Shown here one piece after another: positions 39,713 through 49,235 of a stretch of 64,000 nt of DNA. Location: contig CAJUKK010000003.1 in the NCBI GenBank assembly GCA_910586985.1, forward strand, positions 109,255 through 173,254, read 5' to 3'. A program made the position numbers and the translations under genes. The notes beneath the pieces are model-generated. The model was not told where the DNA came from. It made no database searches and saw only the letters and a program-made list of their open reading frames with translations. This stretch comes from an uncultured Christensenellaceae bacterium. Its GTDB lineage: Bacteria; Bacillota; Clostridia; Christensenellales; Borkfalkiaceae. Positions within the stretch are counted from its first letter, which is position 1. The number at the start of each line of letters is the position of its first letter.

Positions 39713-41579
39713 GAGGGTATCAAAGAATTATCACTTCCGAAAATTCGGCATACCGAGCTATATCCGAACCGCCCTTCAATCACTAAAACCGCCCGAAGAA
39801 TTAACAGTCAGCGAGTGGGCCGCAGCCCACCGACAGCTTGATGAAAAGTCTTCAGCAATTCCCGGCAGATGGAGTAACTCGACCGCTCCCTACTTGGTAG
39901 GCATAATGGACGAGTTTTCAAACTTCGACACCGAGGAAATTATATTCGTTAAGCCCACGCAGGTAGGCGGAACGGAAGCGATGCAGAATATGCTCGGGTA
40001 CATTATCGACCAAGATCCCGCACCTACGATGATTGTCTATCCGACAGACCAACTCGGAAAGGCAACCTCGGTCAACAGACTTCAACCGATGCTTGAAAGG
40101 TCGCCAACGCTTCGCAAGCATTACCGCCCGAGAGAATCTACCGACATAGAGCTTCAGTTCGACAATATGTACATCTCGGTTGCGGGTTCGAATTCGCCGA
40201 GCGCGCTTGCATCAAAGCCGATAAAATACCTATTCTGCGATGAGATAGACAAGTACCCGGGCGCAACCGCAAAGGAAGCAGATCCCTATTCGCTGGCAAA
40301 GGAAAGAACAAAGACCTTCCAAAGTAGAAAGATTTACACATGCTCAACCCCTACGCTTTCCACCGGAAAGATATGGCAACTCAAAACCCACGCAGACGAG
40401 GAGAAACATTACTTCGTACCTTGCCCTCACTGCGGAGAATACATAGAGTTTAAGTTTCAAAATCTCAAATGGCCCGATGACGAGTCGGGACTTGAGATAG
40501 CCGACAGAGTCGAATATGCTTACTACGTCTGCCAAGAATGCGGAGGCATCATAACGGATGCGGACAAGGTGCAGATGAACCTTAACGGCAGATGGCAAAC
40601 GATAAGAAAGACCGGACAAACAGTCAAGAGCGTATGCTTTTGGATTAATACGCTCTACTCGCCGTTCACAGCTTTTGCGGAAATAGCAAGGGCATTCATC
40701 AACGCTAAGAAGGATACGGACGAGCTACACAATTTCATCAACTCGTGGCTTGCCGAACCGTGGGAAGATACGGCGCTCAAAACCAACTACGAGCTTGTGC
40801 TTGAGAAGCAAGACGGAATAAAAGAGGGTGTACTGCCGAGCTGGACGAAGCTCCTTACTGCCGGTGTGGACGTGCAGGAGAAGTCTCTATTTTGGACTAT
40901 CAGAGCGTGGGGCGATTATGCGAAGAGCCACAATGTCGCCCACGGTCAAGCCCTCAATTTTGACGAAATCCACAACATTATGCAAACGGAGTTCGCTACC
41001 GAAAATGGCGATAAACGGCTCGTTGATTTATGCCTTATTGACTCGGGCGACCAAACGGACGATGTGTACGGCTTCTGCGCTGACGAGACAGGGCTTGAAG
41101 GTTCAGAGTGGATACTTCCATGCAAAGGCACGGATACAATGCTCAACCACTACAAGATAAGCTCCGTCAACCGCCCGGGAAGCCGAGTGAACGGATTAAG
41201 GCTTGTATTGGTAGATGGCGGAAAGTACAAAGACATGATAGCCAACCGTATGCGGAAGCCGAAAGACCATCCCGGCTCGTGGAATGTTCACGAAGGGTGC
41301 GATGAAGAGTACGCAAAGCAAGTAACCGCCGAGCATAAGGTAAAGGTCAAAGAGCAGAACGGAAAGCCGGTTTATAAGTGGCGTTTGAAGCACTCGCACG
41401 GCGACAACCACTATCTCGATGCCGAGGTTTATGCGTTCTGCGCTGCCGACATTCTGAATGTTCGATACATCCATTTAAGAGCGGAAGAACCCGAGCAGAC
41501 AACGCCTCTGCCCGAACCGCAGAAGCGCGGAACGGATGAACAAAGCTCGGATTGGATAAACGGAGGCGGCAAATTCTAA
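39705..41579 (+). CDS. terL: Terminase large subunit, GpA family
   Basis: 624 residues. ATPase part: VKPTQVGGTEAMQN near 82-95 (Walker-A-like) and IKYLFCDEIDKYP near 165-177 (Walker B). A zinc knuckle lies near 245 (CPHCGEYIEF) and 285 (CQECGG). The C-terminal nuclease region has GVDVQEKSLFW and DSGDQTDDVYGFC. It cuts concatemers and drives DNA into the prohead. The family is that of lambda GpA, usually linked to cos-type packaging. Confidence 0.95.
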   Translation: MSKRVSKNYHFRKFGIPSYIRTALQSLKPPEELTVSEWAAAHRQLDEKSSAIPGRWSNSTAPYLVGIMDEFSNFDTEEIIFVKPTQVGGTEAMQNMLGYIIDQDPAPTMIVYPTDQLGKATSVNRLQPMLERSPTLRKHYRPRESTDIELQFDNMYISVAGSNSPSALASKPIKYLFCDEIDKYPGATAKEADPYSLAKERTKTFQSRKIYTCSTPTLSTGKIWQLKTHADEEKHYFVPCPHCGEYIEFKFQNLKWPDDESGLEIADRVEYAYYVCQECGGIITDADKVQMNLNGRWQTIRKTGQTVKSVCFWINTLYSPFTAFAEIARAFINAKKDTDELHNFINSWLAEPWEDTALKTNYELVLEKQDGIKEGVLPSWTKLLTAGVDVQEKSLFWTIRAWGDYAKSHNVAHGQALNFDEIHNIMQTEFATENGDKRLVDLCLIDSGDQTDDVYGFCADETGLEGSEWILPCKGTDTMLNHYKISSVNRPGSRVNGLRLVLVDGGKYKDMIANRMRKPKDHPGSWNVHEGCDEEYAKQVTAEHKVKVKEQNGKPVYKWRLKHSHGDNHYLDAEVYAFCAADILNVRYIHLRAEEPEQTTPLPEPQKRGTDEQSSDWINGGGKF

Positions 41580-41610
41580 CCTACTCACAAGTAGGCTACT
41601 TATGAGTAGG
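41580..41610 (+). promoter_or_regulatory. Hairpin in the terminase-gpW gap
   Basis: CCTACTCACAAGTAG pairs with CTACTTATGAGTAGG with one mismatch, ending 5 nt before the GGAGG of the next gene. Possibly an RNA-processing or stability element that separates terminase from head-gene expression. Confidence 0.6.
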
Positions 41611-41623
41611 CAACGGAGGTAAA

Positions 41624-41866
41624 ATGGAAGATTTAAAAGACCAAGGGCTTGACAGCGAAAGCCTTTTAATTGAAGTCAACAAGGCGATTAAAGCCATCCT
41701 TACAACAGGGCAGAGCTACCGCATAGGCAACAGACAGCTCAACAGAGCAAGCCTTCCCGAATTAAGAGCGTTACGCGCCGAGCTTCAAGCCGAGATAGAC
41801 GCAGCCAACGATAAAGGGCTGATAAGCGGTGCTTCCGTTGCTCGCTTCGGCGGGCCGAGGGGGTAG
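41624..41866 (+). CDS. gpW-like head-tail joining protein
   Basis: 80 residues between large terminase and portal. The segment IKAILTTGQSYRIGNRQLNRASLPELRALRAELQAEI matches the small gpW/DUF6148-type proteins found at this position in lambda-like head modules. GGAGG precedes the ATG. In lambda, gpW closes the filled head. Confidence 0.75.
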   Translation: MEDLKDQGLDSESLLIEVNKAIKAILTTGQSYRIGNRQLNRASLPELRALRAELQAEIDAANDKGLISGASVARFGGPRG

Positions 41867-41868
41867 GG

Positions 41869-43368
41869 ATGAATTGGCTTGATAAGTTTATAGCGTTTAT
41901 TAGCCCTCGAAGGGGCGTAGAGAGAGAAGCGAACCGCCAACAGCTCGAAGCGATGCAGAAGAGCTATGATGCCGGAGAGAATCTGCGCAATAGGGATTGG
42001 CGACTGAGAAACATATCCGCCGAAGAGACCGACAGTCCCCACCGTGAAATTATACGCGCCCGGGCGAGAGACCTCGAAAGGAATTCAGACATTATGAATT
42101 CGCTTGTGTCAGCCTTTATGAGGAACGTAATCGGAAAGGGGATGACACTTCAAGCGAAGATATACGAAGCCGAAAACACCCCCAACAAAGAGCTTGAGGG
42201 GGCAATCGAGAGTGAGTGGGCGGAGTGGTGCAAGAAAGAAAACTGCGATGTAACCGGAAGCCAATCCTTTAAAGCCTTAATCAAAATGTGCTTAATCAGA
42301 AAGAAGGTTGACGGTGGAATTATTCTTTTAAAATGCTTCACGAAAGGCAAGAGAATTCCGTTCCAGCTTCAAGCTATCGAGGTGGACGAGCTGGACGAGG
42401 GAAGGCTCACGCCGAACACGCAAGGCGATATCGTCAAGGGCGGTATTGAGTACGACTCCACAAAGAGAGCCGTAGGGTATTGGATAAAACAATATTCGAT
42501 TGACGGTCTCACGGAAGCGGACTCAAAGTTCTTTCCGGCTTCCCGAGTAATCTTCTATTGGACGAAACGCAGGCCCTCGCAAATCCGTGAAATGTCGGAT
42601 ATGACACCGTCCATGACGAGAATAAGAGATACAAACGAGTTTATGAACGCCGTACAAATCGGCAAGCGAGTAGAGGCGGCGTTCGGTGTGTTTATATCCC
42701 GACAGAATCCGCAGACGAGCGGCGGCGTGGGGCGTGTGCCTTCCTCGGGAGGTTCGGAAAGAAAAACCTACGAAGACAAGCATCTCACGCCCGGGCTTAT
42801 CCTTGAAGGCAACGTGGGCGACCAAGCCTCCGTAATCGATCCAAAAGGACGAGGGGCAGATGCCAATGCGTTCTCAAAATTGCTTTTGCAATTGATTGCA
42901 GCCGGGCAAGGTTTAAGTTACGAGGCGGTCAGCAGGGATATGTCGCAGTCGAACTATTCGTCTGCAAGACAAGGCATCATCGAGGACGAGATGACCTTTT
43001 CAGACGATATAGACGAATTAAAGGCGATAATGTCGGAGATTTACGAAACATTCGTAATTTCAGCCGTTCTTGCCAACGCCGTGCTTATTCCCGACTTTTG
43101 GGAAAACAAGCGCAAATATTTGAAGCACGAATGGATAAAATCGCCCAAGCCGTGGATAGATCCATCAAAAGAAGCTACAGCAAACAAGACCGCCCTTGAC
43201 AGCGGTCAAAAGTCCTTAATCGATATCTCGGCGGAAGCCGGCGAAGATTGGCAAGACAAAATAGACGATATGATCGCAGTCAAGGAATATCTCAACAGTA
43301 AAGGATATGACCTTGAAGGCGGCGCATTAAAAAAAATAATTAAAGACGGAGGCGGCAATGAAGAATAA
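41869..43368 (+). CDS. Portal protein, lambda family
   Basis: 499 residues. R-D-L-E-RNSDIMNSLVSAFMRNVIGKGMTLQ near 70-95, MTPSMTRIRDTNEFMNAVQIGKRVEAAFG near 240-270 and GQGLSYEAVSRDMSQSNYSSARQGI near 350-375 are typical of the lambda gpB-type portal. It forms the dodecameric DNA gate and nucleates head assembly. Starts 3 bp after the gpW-like gene and overlaps the protease by 11 bp. Confidence 0.95.
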   Translation: MNWLDKFIAFISPRRGVEREANRQQLEAMQKSYDAGENLRNRDWRLRNISAEETDSPHREIIRARARDLERNSDIMNSLVSAFMRNVIGKGMTLQAKIYEAENTPNKELEGAIESEWAEWCKKENCDVTGSQSFKALIKMCLIRKKVDGGIILLKCFTKGKRIPFQLQAIEVDELDEGRLTPNTQGDIVKGGIEYDSTKRAVGYWIKQYSIDGLTEADSKFFPASRVIFYWTKRRPSQIREMSDMTPSMTRIRDTNEFMNAVQIGKRVEAAFGVFISRQNPQTSGGVGRVPSSGGSERKTYEDKHLTPGLILEGNVGDQASVIDPKGRGADANAFSKLLLQLIAAGQGLSYEAVSRDMSQSNYSSARQGIIEDEMTFSDDIDELKAIMSEIYETFVISAVLANAVLIPDFWENKRKYLKHEWIKSPKPWIDPSKEATANKTALDSGQKSLIDISAEAGEDWQDKIDDMIAVKEYLNSKGYDLEGGALKKIIKDGGGNEE

Positions 43369-44056
43369 AAAGCCCAAAACAAATAAGACCTTGCTTCGCA
43401 GTTTCAACGCTGAAATAAAGGCGCTTGAAGGCGACAGCAAAAACACCTTCGAATTATCGTTTGCAAGCGAAGAGCCTTACGAAAGATGGTTCGGAATGGA
43501 AATTCTCTGCTGCGAAGAATCGGCGGTGGATTTAGAAAGACTGAACACAATCGGCGTTGTGCTTTACAATCACAACAGAGATGCGGTTATCGGTAGAATC
43601 ATCAGAGCGTGGGTGGAAGGCAACAAATGCCACGCTACTATCGAATTTGACGGAGACGAAGCAAGTCAGATTATAGCCGACAAAGTACGCAGCGGAACGC
43701 TGAAGGCTGTCTCGGTTGGATACATGATAACAGTAAAAGAGGAAGTGCAAGCAAATAAAACTTCTTCGAATGGGAGGTTTACAGGGCCTTGTGTAGTCGC
43801 AACGAGGTGGATACCCTTCGAGGTTAGCATTGTATCCGTTCCGGCGGACTCGACAGTCGGCGTTGGCAGAAAGCTGGATGAAGAAGAGACCGAGGACGAT
43901 ACGGAAGACGAGACCGAGGACGAAGAGCCTAAAAACAAGAAGCCCAAGGAGTCCGAACCAAAGTCCGAAGAAGGTGACAAAAACAAGAAATCTCTCCCCT
44001 CTGTGGCCGAGTGGGAAGATAAAATAAATCAATTTAAAAAAAGGAGTAATATCTAA
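43358..44056 (+). CDS. Prohead protease, HK97 type
   Basis: 232 residues. Catalytic candidates are His in VVLYNHNRD near 71 and Ser in LKAVSVGYM near 117. The domain ends near 170; a long acidic then Lys-rich tail of 60 residues follows and may act as a scaffold-like extension. It cleaves the capsid N-terminal region during maturation. Ribosome site GGAGGCGG. Confidence 0.9.
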   Translation: MKNKKPKTNKTLLRSFNAEIKALEGDSKNTFELSFASEEPYERWFGMEILCCEESAVDLERLNTIGVVLYNHNRDAVIGRIIRAWVEGNKCHATIEFDGDEASQIIADKVRSGTLKAVSVGYMITVKEEVQANKTSSNGRFTGPCVVATRWIPFEVSIVSVPADSTVGVGRKLDEEETEDDTEDETEDEEPKNKKPKESEPKSEEGDKNKKSLPSVAEWEDKINQFKKRSNI

Positions 44057-44057
44057 A

Positions 44058-45584
44058 ATGCACAAGAAAGAAATCGAAAGATTACTGAAGGCAATGTCGG
44101 AAATTACCTCCCGTGCAAGAAGCGAGGGGAGAGATTTAACGGCAGAAGAGCAAGCTATTCTTCGCACGTATCAGAGCGAGTACGATTACCATCAGAAAGC
44201 CCTTGACGAAGAAACGAAAGCCGAAGAAACACGCAAAGCAGCGGAGGCTCTGTTGCAGCGTACCGCCACGGTAAGAGACATTTTTAAATCTCACGGATTT
44301 GAAAAAGAGGGTGAAGAGTTCCTCAAGAGGGAAAACTTCACGATTGAGGAAGCAAAGAGTGCAGTCCTCGATTTAATCACAAAATCGGGTGCGCCCTCGT
44401 CAAGCCGCATCACAATCGGAGACTCCGGCGAAGATAAGTACAGAGCGGCGGCGGCGGATGCGCTTGTAATTAAGGGCGGTCTCGAGCTGGAGAAACCCGC
44501 AGAGGGTGCAAGGCAGATGGCGAATATGTCCCTTAAAGACCTTGCCGCCGAGTGCTTAGAACGTGGTGGTCAGTTCGACTCCGCAACCTTACGCCATATG
44601 AGCGCAAGCGAAGTATTCGATGAGATAACCCAAAGAGCATATCAGCCCACCTCGGCGTTCTCGGCGATTATGGACAGCGCAGTCAAGAAGTCCCTCGAAG
44701 AAGCATACAAGGAAGTGCCTACCACTTTTCAGCTTTTCACTACGAAAGGAACGCTTCACGATTTCAAGGAAGACAAGGACAGAACCTATATCTACGGAAG
44801 CGGCGACCGTCTGCTTAAAGTTCCCGAGAACGGCGAATTGAAGCAGAGTACGATTGACACCAAGGTGCTGCCTACAAGGAAATTGGATACCTACGGCAGA
44901 CAGTTCTCCCTCACGCGCCAAGCATTCATCAACGATGATATCGGTCTCGTTCTTACAATTCCTACGACTTACGCAAGAATAGCGAAAGAAACGATTAACG
45001 AACAGGTTTACGACATTCTCTTCAACAACGGCAAAATTTACGACGGTAAGGTGCTGTTCGATAAGACGAACCACAAAAACCTTGCGACAACCGATGCGAA
45101 GCCCTCGCAGACTTCTATTCAGAGCATGATACTGCTCATGGGAAGACAGACACACCCCGTCTCGGGCAAGCGCATCATGAACAAGCCAAAGTTCCTTATT
45201 ACCGGCGTAGGCTATCAGTTTGCGCTTGCAACGCTTTTCGGAAGCCGTTACGTTCCCGGCTCAGCGAACAACGATATCAACCCCTTGTTCGATAATCCCT
45301 TAAGTAAGAACATCATCGAAGAGCCTTATCTCAACACGCTTGCGGATGCTATTACCGGCTCTACCGCAAAGAACGTGCCGTGGTTCATGGCTTCCGATCC
45401 TTTGTATTGCAAGGGAATTCAGGTTGACTACTTGGACGGAAAGGAAACGCCCACCATTCGCCGCAACGAGGCAACTCCCGGCACATTGGGCTTCTCGTGG
45501 GACATTTATCACGATTGGGGCGTATTCGTAGCAGACTACAAGGGTATCTACCGCAACAACGGCGCACCCATCTCGGAAGAATAA
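44058..45584 (+). CDS. Major capsid protein, HK97 fold
   Basis: 508 residues. A helical, charged N-terminal segment of about 130 residues (delta/scaffold-like) is followed by the shell domain: TFQLFTTKGTLHDFKEDKDRTYIYG, LDTYGRQFSLTRQAFINDDIGL, RNEATPGTLGFSWDIYHDWGVFVADYKGIYRNNGAP at the C terminus. The N-terminal part is presumably removed by the protease just upstream. AGGAG precedes the ATG. Confidence 0.93.
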   Translation: MHKKEIERLLKAMSEITSRARSEGRDLTAEEQAILRTYQSEYDYHQKALDEETKAEETRKAAEALLQRTATVRDIFKSHGFEKEGEEFLKRENFTIEEAKSAVLDLITKSGAPSSSRITIGDSGEDKYRAAAADALVIKGGLELEKPAEGARQMANMSLKDLAAECLERGGQFDSATLRHMSASEVFDEITQRAYQPTSAFSAIMDSAVKKSLEEAYKEVPTTFQLFTTKGTLHDFKEDKDRTYIYGSGDRLLKVPENGELKQSTIDTKVLPTRKLDTYGRQFSLTRQAFINDDIGLVLTIPTTYARIAKETINEQVYDILFNNGKIYDGKVLFDKTNHKNLATTDAKPSQTSIQSMILLMGRQTHPVSGKRIMNKPKFLITGVGYQFALATLFGSRYVPGSANNDINPLFDNPLSKNIIEEPYLNTLADAITGSTAKNVPWFMASDPLYCKGIQVDYLDGKETPTIRRNEATPGTLGFSWDIYHDWGVFVADYKGIYRNNGAPISEE

Positions 45585-45602
45585 TAAGGAGGAATAATCA
45601 GT

Positions 45603-45932
45603 ATGGCAACCTATATTCAGAAAGGCGAAACTATCGACATTAAGGCAACCGCCGACACCAAAGCTGAGGACGTGGTAGTCCTCGGTAGCAAAGCCGGCGT
45701 TGCGGCTTGCTCGGGAAAAGAGGGCGAGCTTATCGCAGTAGCTGTTGAAGGCGTTTACAAGTTCCCTAAGGCGGGCGTGGCGGTCTCCATCGGCGAGGAC
45801 TTATACTACGATGCCGAGACCGGAAAGGTAGTTAAAACGGTAGCCGAAGGCAAAGCCAAAGTTAAAGTCGGCTATGCTGTTTCGGCTGCTTCGGCTTTGG
45901 ATACGGAAGTCGCAGTAAAGCTCGCATATTAA
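45603..45932 (+). CDS. Capsid decoration protein, DUF2190-like
   Basis: 109 residues, all beta: MATYIQKGETIDIKATADT, VVVLGSKAGVAA, AVAVEGVYKFPKAG, EDLYYDAETGKVVKT. This fits DUF2190 head-stabilising proteins that bind the outer capsid. GGAGG precedes the ATG and the gene directly follows the capsid gene. Confidence 0.82.
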   Translation: MATYIQKGETIDIKATADTKAEDVVVLGSKAGVAACSGKEGELIAVAVEGVYKFPKAGVAVSIGEDLYYDAETGKVVKTVAEGKAKVKVGYAVSAASALDTEVAVKLAY

Positions 45933-45948
45933 AAAGGGGGAGAGCAGT

Positions 45949-46272
45949 ATGGCAAAAAAATACACGGTTAACGCCGTTATAGAAATTAAAGGCGTTAAAC
46001 ATTACCCCGGCGAGGTGCTGTCGCTTGACGGTAAATTCGAAGAAGAAGTCAATGCAAATCAGCTTATACCCTTAAACCCCGACAAACCGCAGGAAAACGG
46101 CGGTAAGGGAGCAGAAACCCCGAACCCCGACAAATCCCCCAACAGAGAACAGAAGGGCGGAGAAAGCGAGAATTCGCAGAATAACGGCGAAGGCGAAGGG
46201 CAGGGCAAAGAACCCGAAAAGACAGGCTTTACCGCCGAGCAGATAGCGGAGGCGGCAAAGAAACTCGGATGA
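45949..46272 (+). CDS. Head-associated protein with disordered linker
   Basis: 107 residues: a small N-terminal beta segment (YTVNAVIEIKGVKHYPGEVLSL), a Pro/Glu/Asn-rich linker of about 50 residues, and a short C-terminal helix. Possibly a head-tail connector accessory. The stop overlaps the next start (ATGA). Confidence 0.55.
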   Translation: MAKKYTVNAVIEIKGVKHYPGEVLSLDGKFEEEVNANQLIPLNPDKPQENGGKGAETPNPDKSPNREQKGGESENSQNNGEGEGQGKEPEKTGFTAEQIAEAAKKLG

Positions 46273-46586
46273 GCTTCAAGGAACAGCTAAAAGCAGATAT
46301 AAAAGGTTTCCTTAACACGGAAGAATTCGGGGAGCGGATGCTTATCAATGGAAAGCAGATGAGCGTAATCTTCGACACCGACAAAACAAGCGGAGGCGGA
46401 ACGAGCGAAACGCCGGGGATATATTCATCCCACAAAGTGATGTTCGTTTCCGCCGAAGAGTTCGGTGGTAAACCGAAACCCGGCTCGGAGATAATAGTCA
46501 ACGGTAAAACACGCTATACAGTGGTTGGCGAAGTAATATCCGAGGACGGTCTCTATACGATACCGATAGAAAGGAAAAGGGTTTAA
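46269..46586 (+). CDS. Head-tail joining protein
   Basis: 105 residues in the position of lambda FII-like or HK97 gp7-like connectors. Features: N-terminal helix, then beta strands (MSVIFDTDKTSGG, SHKVMFVSAEEFGGKPKPGSEIIVNGKTRYTVVGEVISEDGLYTIPIE), the pattern of a stopper/neck protein. Confidence 0.68.
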   Translation: MSFKEQLKADIKGFLNTEEFGERMLINGKQMSVIFDTDKTSGGGTSETPGIYSSHKVMFVSAEEFGGKPKPGSEIIVNGKTRYTVVGEVISEDGLYTIPIERKRV

Positions 46587-46594
46587 CAGTCTCT

Positions 46595-47299
46595 ATGGTT
46601 GACATTAACATAACGCAAACGGCAAAAGGCTCGTTTGCATCGGCGGATTTAGGTTCGACAGATAAACTGCTGAAGCGCATTCGTAAGGAACTCGGTAACT
46701 TAAAAACAAAAGCTCCTTCGGTGCTTCGAAGCGCAATCAACAAGGCGGCGGTTCAGACAAAGAAGAATCTAATCAGCGATGCGAAGTCAACTTATGCGGT
46801 CGCTTCATCTTCGCAAGATAGTAGCAAATCAACCACCCCGGTGGCTTCAACAAGTAAAACCTTCACGCTTTATAGGGCATCAACACAAAACCTCACGGCA
46901 CGGTTAAAAACGAATGGGCCTATGAACGAATTAGGGCGGTTTAAGGTTTCGCCTCGCATTCCGGCTAATATTCCGGGCTTAAAACGCCCGAAATTCTATA
47001 AGGCGCAGGTGCGAAAGGACAGCGGAGGCTTACACCCTCTCAATCAGTATAAAAATAAGCCCTTTTGGGTTAGCTTTCGTAGCGGACACCAAGCCTTGGT
47101 AGTTAGGAGCTTAACAAAGACCATGCGAGACGGTAAAACGCCGGCTTTAGAGAAATTGCTCGGCCCGTCAAATGCCCATATTTACGGCAGAAAAGAGGTA
47201 GCGGAGAAGATGACTAAAACCTATAACGCAGAGCTTGATAAAGCAATATCGGAAGCGGTTAAGAAGACATTAGCATCCGCACAAAGTAAAGGTAAGTAA
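46595..47299 (+). CDS. Minor tail protein Z-like / neck protein
   Basis: 234 residues. LLKRIRKELGNLKTKAPSVLRSAINKAAVQTKKNLISDAKSTYAV near 30-75 and the loop GGLHPLNQYKNKPFWVSFRSGHQALVVR are typical of gpZ-type (HK97 gp10-like) tail completion proteins. The start lacks a strong ribosome site. It is coupled to the next gene by TAATG. Confidence 0.72.
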   Translation: MVDINITQTAKGSFASADLGSTDKLLKRIRKELGNLKTKAPSVLRSAINKAAVQTKKNLISDAKSTYAVASSSQDSSKSTTPVASTSKTFTLYRASTQNLTARLKTNGPMNELGRFKVSPRIPANIPGLKRPKFYKAQVRKDSGGLHPLNQYKNKPFWVSFRSGHQALVVRSLTKTMRDGKTPALEKLLGPSNAHIYGRKEVAEKMTKTYNAELDKAISEAVKKTLASAQSKGK

Positions 47300-47781
47300 T
47301 GGAACTCGAACTGCAAGAACAGCTAAAAGCTGAAATTGAAAAAATAACATCCGACATGCACTTGAAGAATCCGAACCCTATGCAGGGCGGAACATACAAG
47401 AAGCTGTCGGTGTTTATTCAAGACCTCCCCATTCCCGAAGGGAAAGACGAAGAAGACGAAGACGAGACGATCAGTCAAGCCCCCTATGTGATAGTAGAAG
47501 TCTATGACTCAAGTGGGGGCGAGGGGAAGTCGAGCATCTCGGTAATTTTCGTTATTGGCATCTACGATGACGATAAAACGAAAAGCGGCTACAAAGACTG
47601 CATCCGCATAAAAAACAGGATAGTAGAGCGGTTCGCAACGAATCCTCTGCTGGGCAAATTTGAAGCGGAAAAAGAGTGGACATGGCAAATATCGGACGAA
47701 GACAACCATCCGTACTATTTCGCCGGATTAAAAATGACATTCCTCGCCCCCGCTTTTTTAAGAATAAATAATCAAATTTAA
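47299..47781 (+). CDS. Tail terminator-like protein
   Basis: 160 residues between gpZ-like and sheath genes. The strands APYVIVEVYDSSGG, SSISVIFVIGIYDDD and NHPYYFAGLKMTFLAP fit the tail-terminator fold; an acidic loop lies at 48-60. Position and fold pattern support the call; sequence identity to known families is not obvious. Confidence 0.65.
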   Translation: MELELQEQLKAEIEKITSDMHLKNPNPMQGGTYKKLSVFIQDLPIPEGKDEEDEDETISQAPYVIVEVYDSSGGEGKSSISVIFVIGIYDDDKTKSGYKDCIRIKNRIVERFATNPLLGKFEAEKEWTWQISDEDNHPYYFAGLKMTFLAPAFLRINNQI

Positions 47782-47793
47782 GGAGAAATTTTT

Positions 47794-49233
47794 ATGTCAT
47801 ACAAACACGGCATAACAACTGTGGAGGCGGCAACCTCAATGACCACCCCCATAGAATCGGGGACGGTTCAAGTTATTATCGGCGTAGCCCCTATTAACTT
47901 GGGTAATCCCGGCAACGTAAACAAACCCGTTGTAATCCATAACTTTGCCGAATTCGTAAAAGAGTTCGGTTATGTCGATGCTTCCGAATGGGGCAAGTAC
48001 TCGCTTTGCAGAGCAGCATATATGAACTTCGGCGTTTTTAATAACAGCCCGATAGTTTTTATCAATGTGCTTGATCCGCAGAATTCGGCTCACATTAAGG
48101 CGGACAACAACGAGGATATATCCGTTTCAACTACGGCGGAAACGGTAGCAACGCTTCCCAACACTACGGTTCTTTCGAGTATCGTGGTAACCTCGGGCGG
48201 AGCAACGCTGAACGAAGGGACGGATTACAGCGTTGAGGTTTCGGATGCGGGTGTAATCTCGGTTACATTCCCTCCGATGACGGCTTCAACCAAAGTACAA
48301 GTCGCTTATACCACACTCAAGCCTTCGGAGGTAACCGCAACCGACATAATCGGGGTAGGTACTGTGGGCGCAGAAAAGGGTATCGGTGCAGTAAGAAAGG
48401 TATTCCCGAAGACAGGGCTTGTGCCTTCCTTAATTCTCGCCCCCGGCTGGTCGCACAATAAAACGGTAGCTGTAAAATTGCAATCGACTGCAACAAAAAT
48501 CAACGGCAGTTTTAAGGCGATGGCTATCGTTGACCTCAACTGCGACACCGTAACAAATTATACGGATGTAAGGGAAGCGAAAGCGAAGTTCATAGTAGAG
48601 GCAAACACGATTGTGTGCTGGCCCAAAATCAAGGTCGATGATGACACCTTCACACTTTCGGAAGCGGTGGCGGCGTTGATGCAGTCAACAGATGCGAACA
48701 ACGGCGACATTCCCTACAGCGGCCCTTCCAACCTTTCATTGAAGGCTACGGCGGTAGTCCTTGAGGACGGAACGGAGCTTTTGCTTGACGAAGAACAAGC
48801 CAACGAGATAAACGCCGCCGGCGTTTTAACGGCAATTAACAACGGCGTTTCCTTCGTTGCGTGGGGCAACAACACCTCGGCATATCCAAATTTAACGGAC
48901 GTGAAGGACAGATACATTATGGTTCGTAGGATGTTTATTTACTTTGAAAATTCGTTCATAAACACCTACCGCCAAAAAGTAGATAACCCGATGAACTCCC
49001 GCCTCATTGAATCGATATGCGACAGCGAGAACATCAAGTTCAACAGCTTGGTAGCGAGAAACATTATCGCCGGCGGAAAAATTCAGTACATCGAATCCGA
49101 GAACCCGACCACAGACTTGCTCAACGGCAGATTGAAGTTACATACATACTATGCACCCTTCACGCCGGCAGAGCACATCGAGAACACAGTCGAATATGAC
49201 GTGGAAGCTCTTAAGGGAGCGTTAGGAGGCTAA
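47794..49233 (+). CDS. Contractile tail sheath protein
   Basis: 479 residues. HGITTVEAATSMTTPIESGTVQVIIGVAPIN at the N terminus, SLILAPGWSHNKTVAVKLQSTA near 215, and the C-terminal sheath core VKDRYIMVRRMFIYFENSFINTYRQKVDNPMNSRLIESICDSENIKFNSLVARNIIAGG. These define the P2 FI-like sheath and make the phage a myovirus. The middle (about 105-190) is an inserted beta domain likely exposed on the outside. AAGGAG precedes the ATG. Confidence 0.95.
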   Translation: MSYKHGITTVEAATSMTTPIESGTVQVIIGVAPINLGNPGNVNKPVVIHNFAEFVKEFGYVDASEWGKYSLCRAAYMNFGVFNNSPIVFINVLDPQNSAHIKADNNEDISVSTTAETVATLPNTTVLSSIVVTSGGATLNEGTDYSVEVSDAGVISVTFPPMTASTKVQVAYTTLKPSEVTATDIIGVGTVGAEKGIGAVRKVFPKTGLVPSLILAPGWSHNKTVAVKLQSTATKINGSFKAMAIVDLNCDTVTNYTDVREAKAKFIVEANTIVCWPKIKVDDDTFTLSEAVAALMQSTDANNGDIPYSGPSNLSLKATAVVLEDGTELLLDEEQANEINAAGVLTAINNGVSFVAWGNNTSAYPNLTDVKDRYIMVRRMFIYFENSFINTYRQKVDNPMNSRLIESICDSENIKFNSLVARNIIAGGKIQYIESENPTTDLLNGRLKLHTYYAPFTPAEHIENTVEYDVEALKGALGG

Positions 49234-49235
49234 AA

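Noticed and set aside
42886..42900. TTGCAATTGATTGCA in the portal gene as a member of the scattered motif
   Set aside because: Differs at two central positions and encodes conserved portal residues, so it is only weak support; kept as a variant, not counted as an exact copy.
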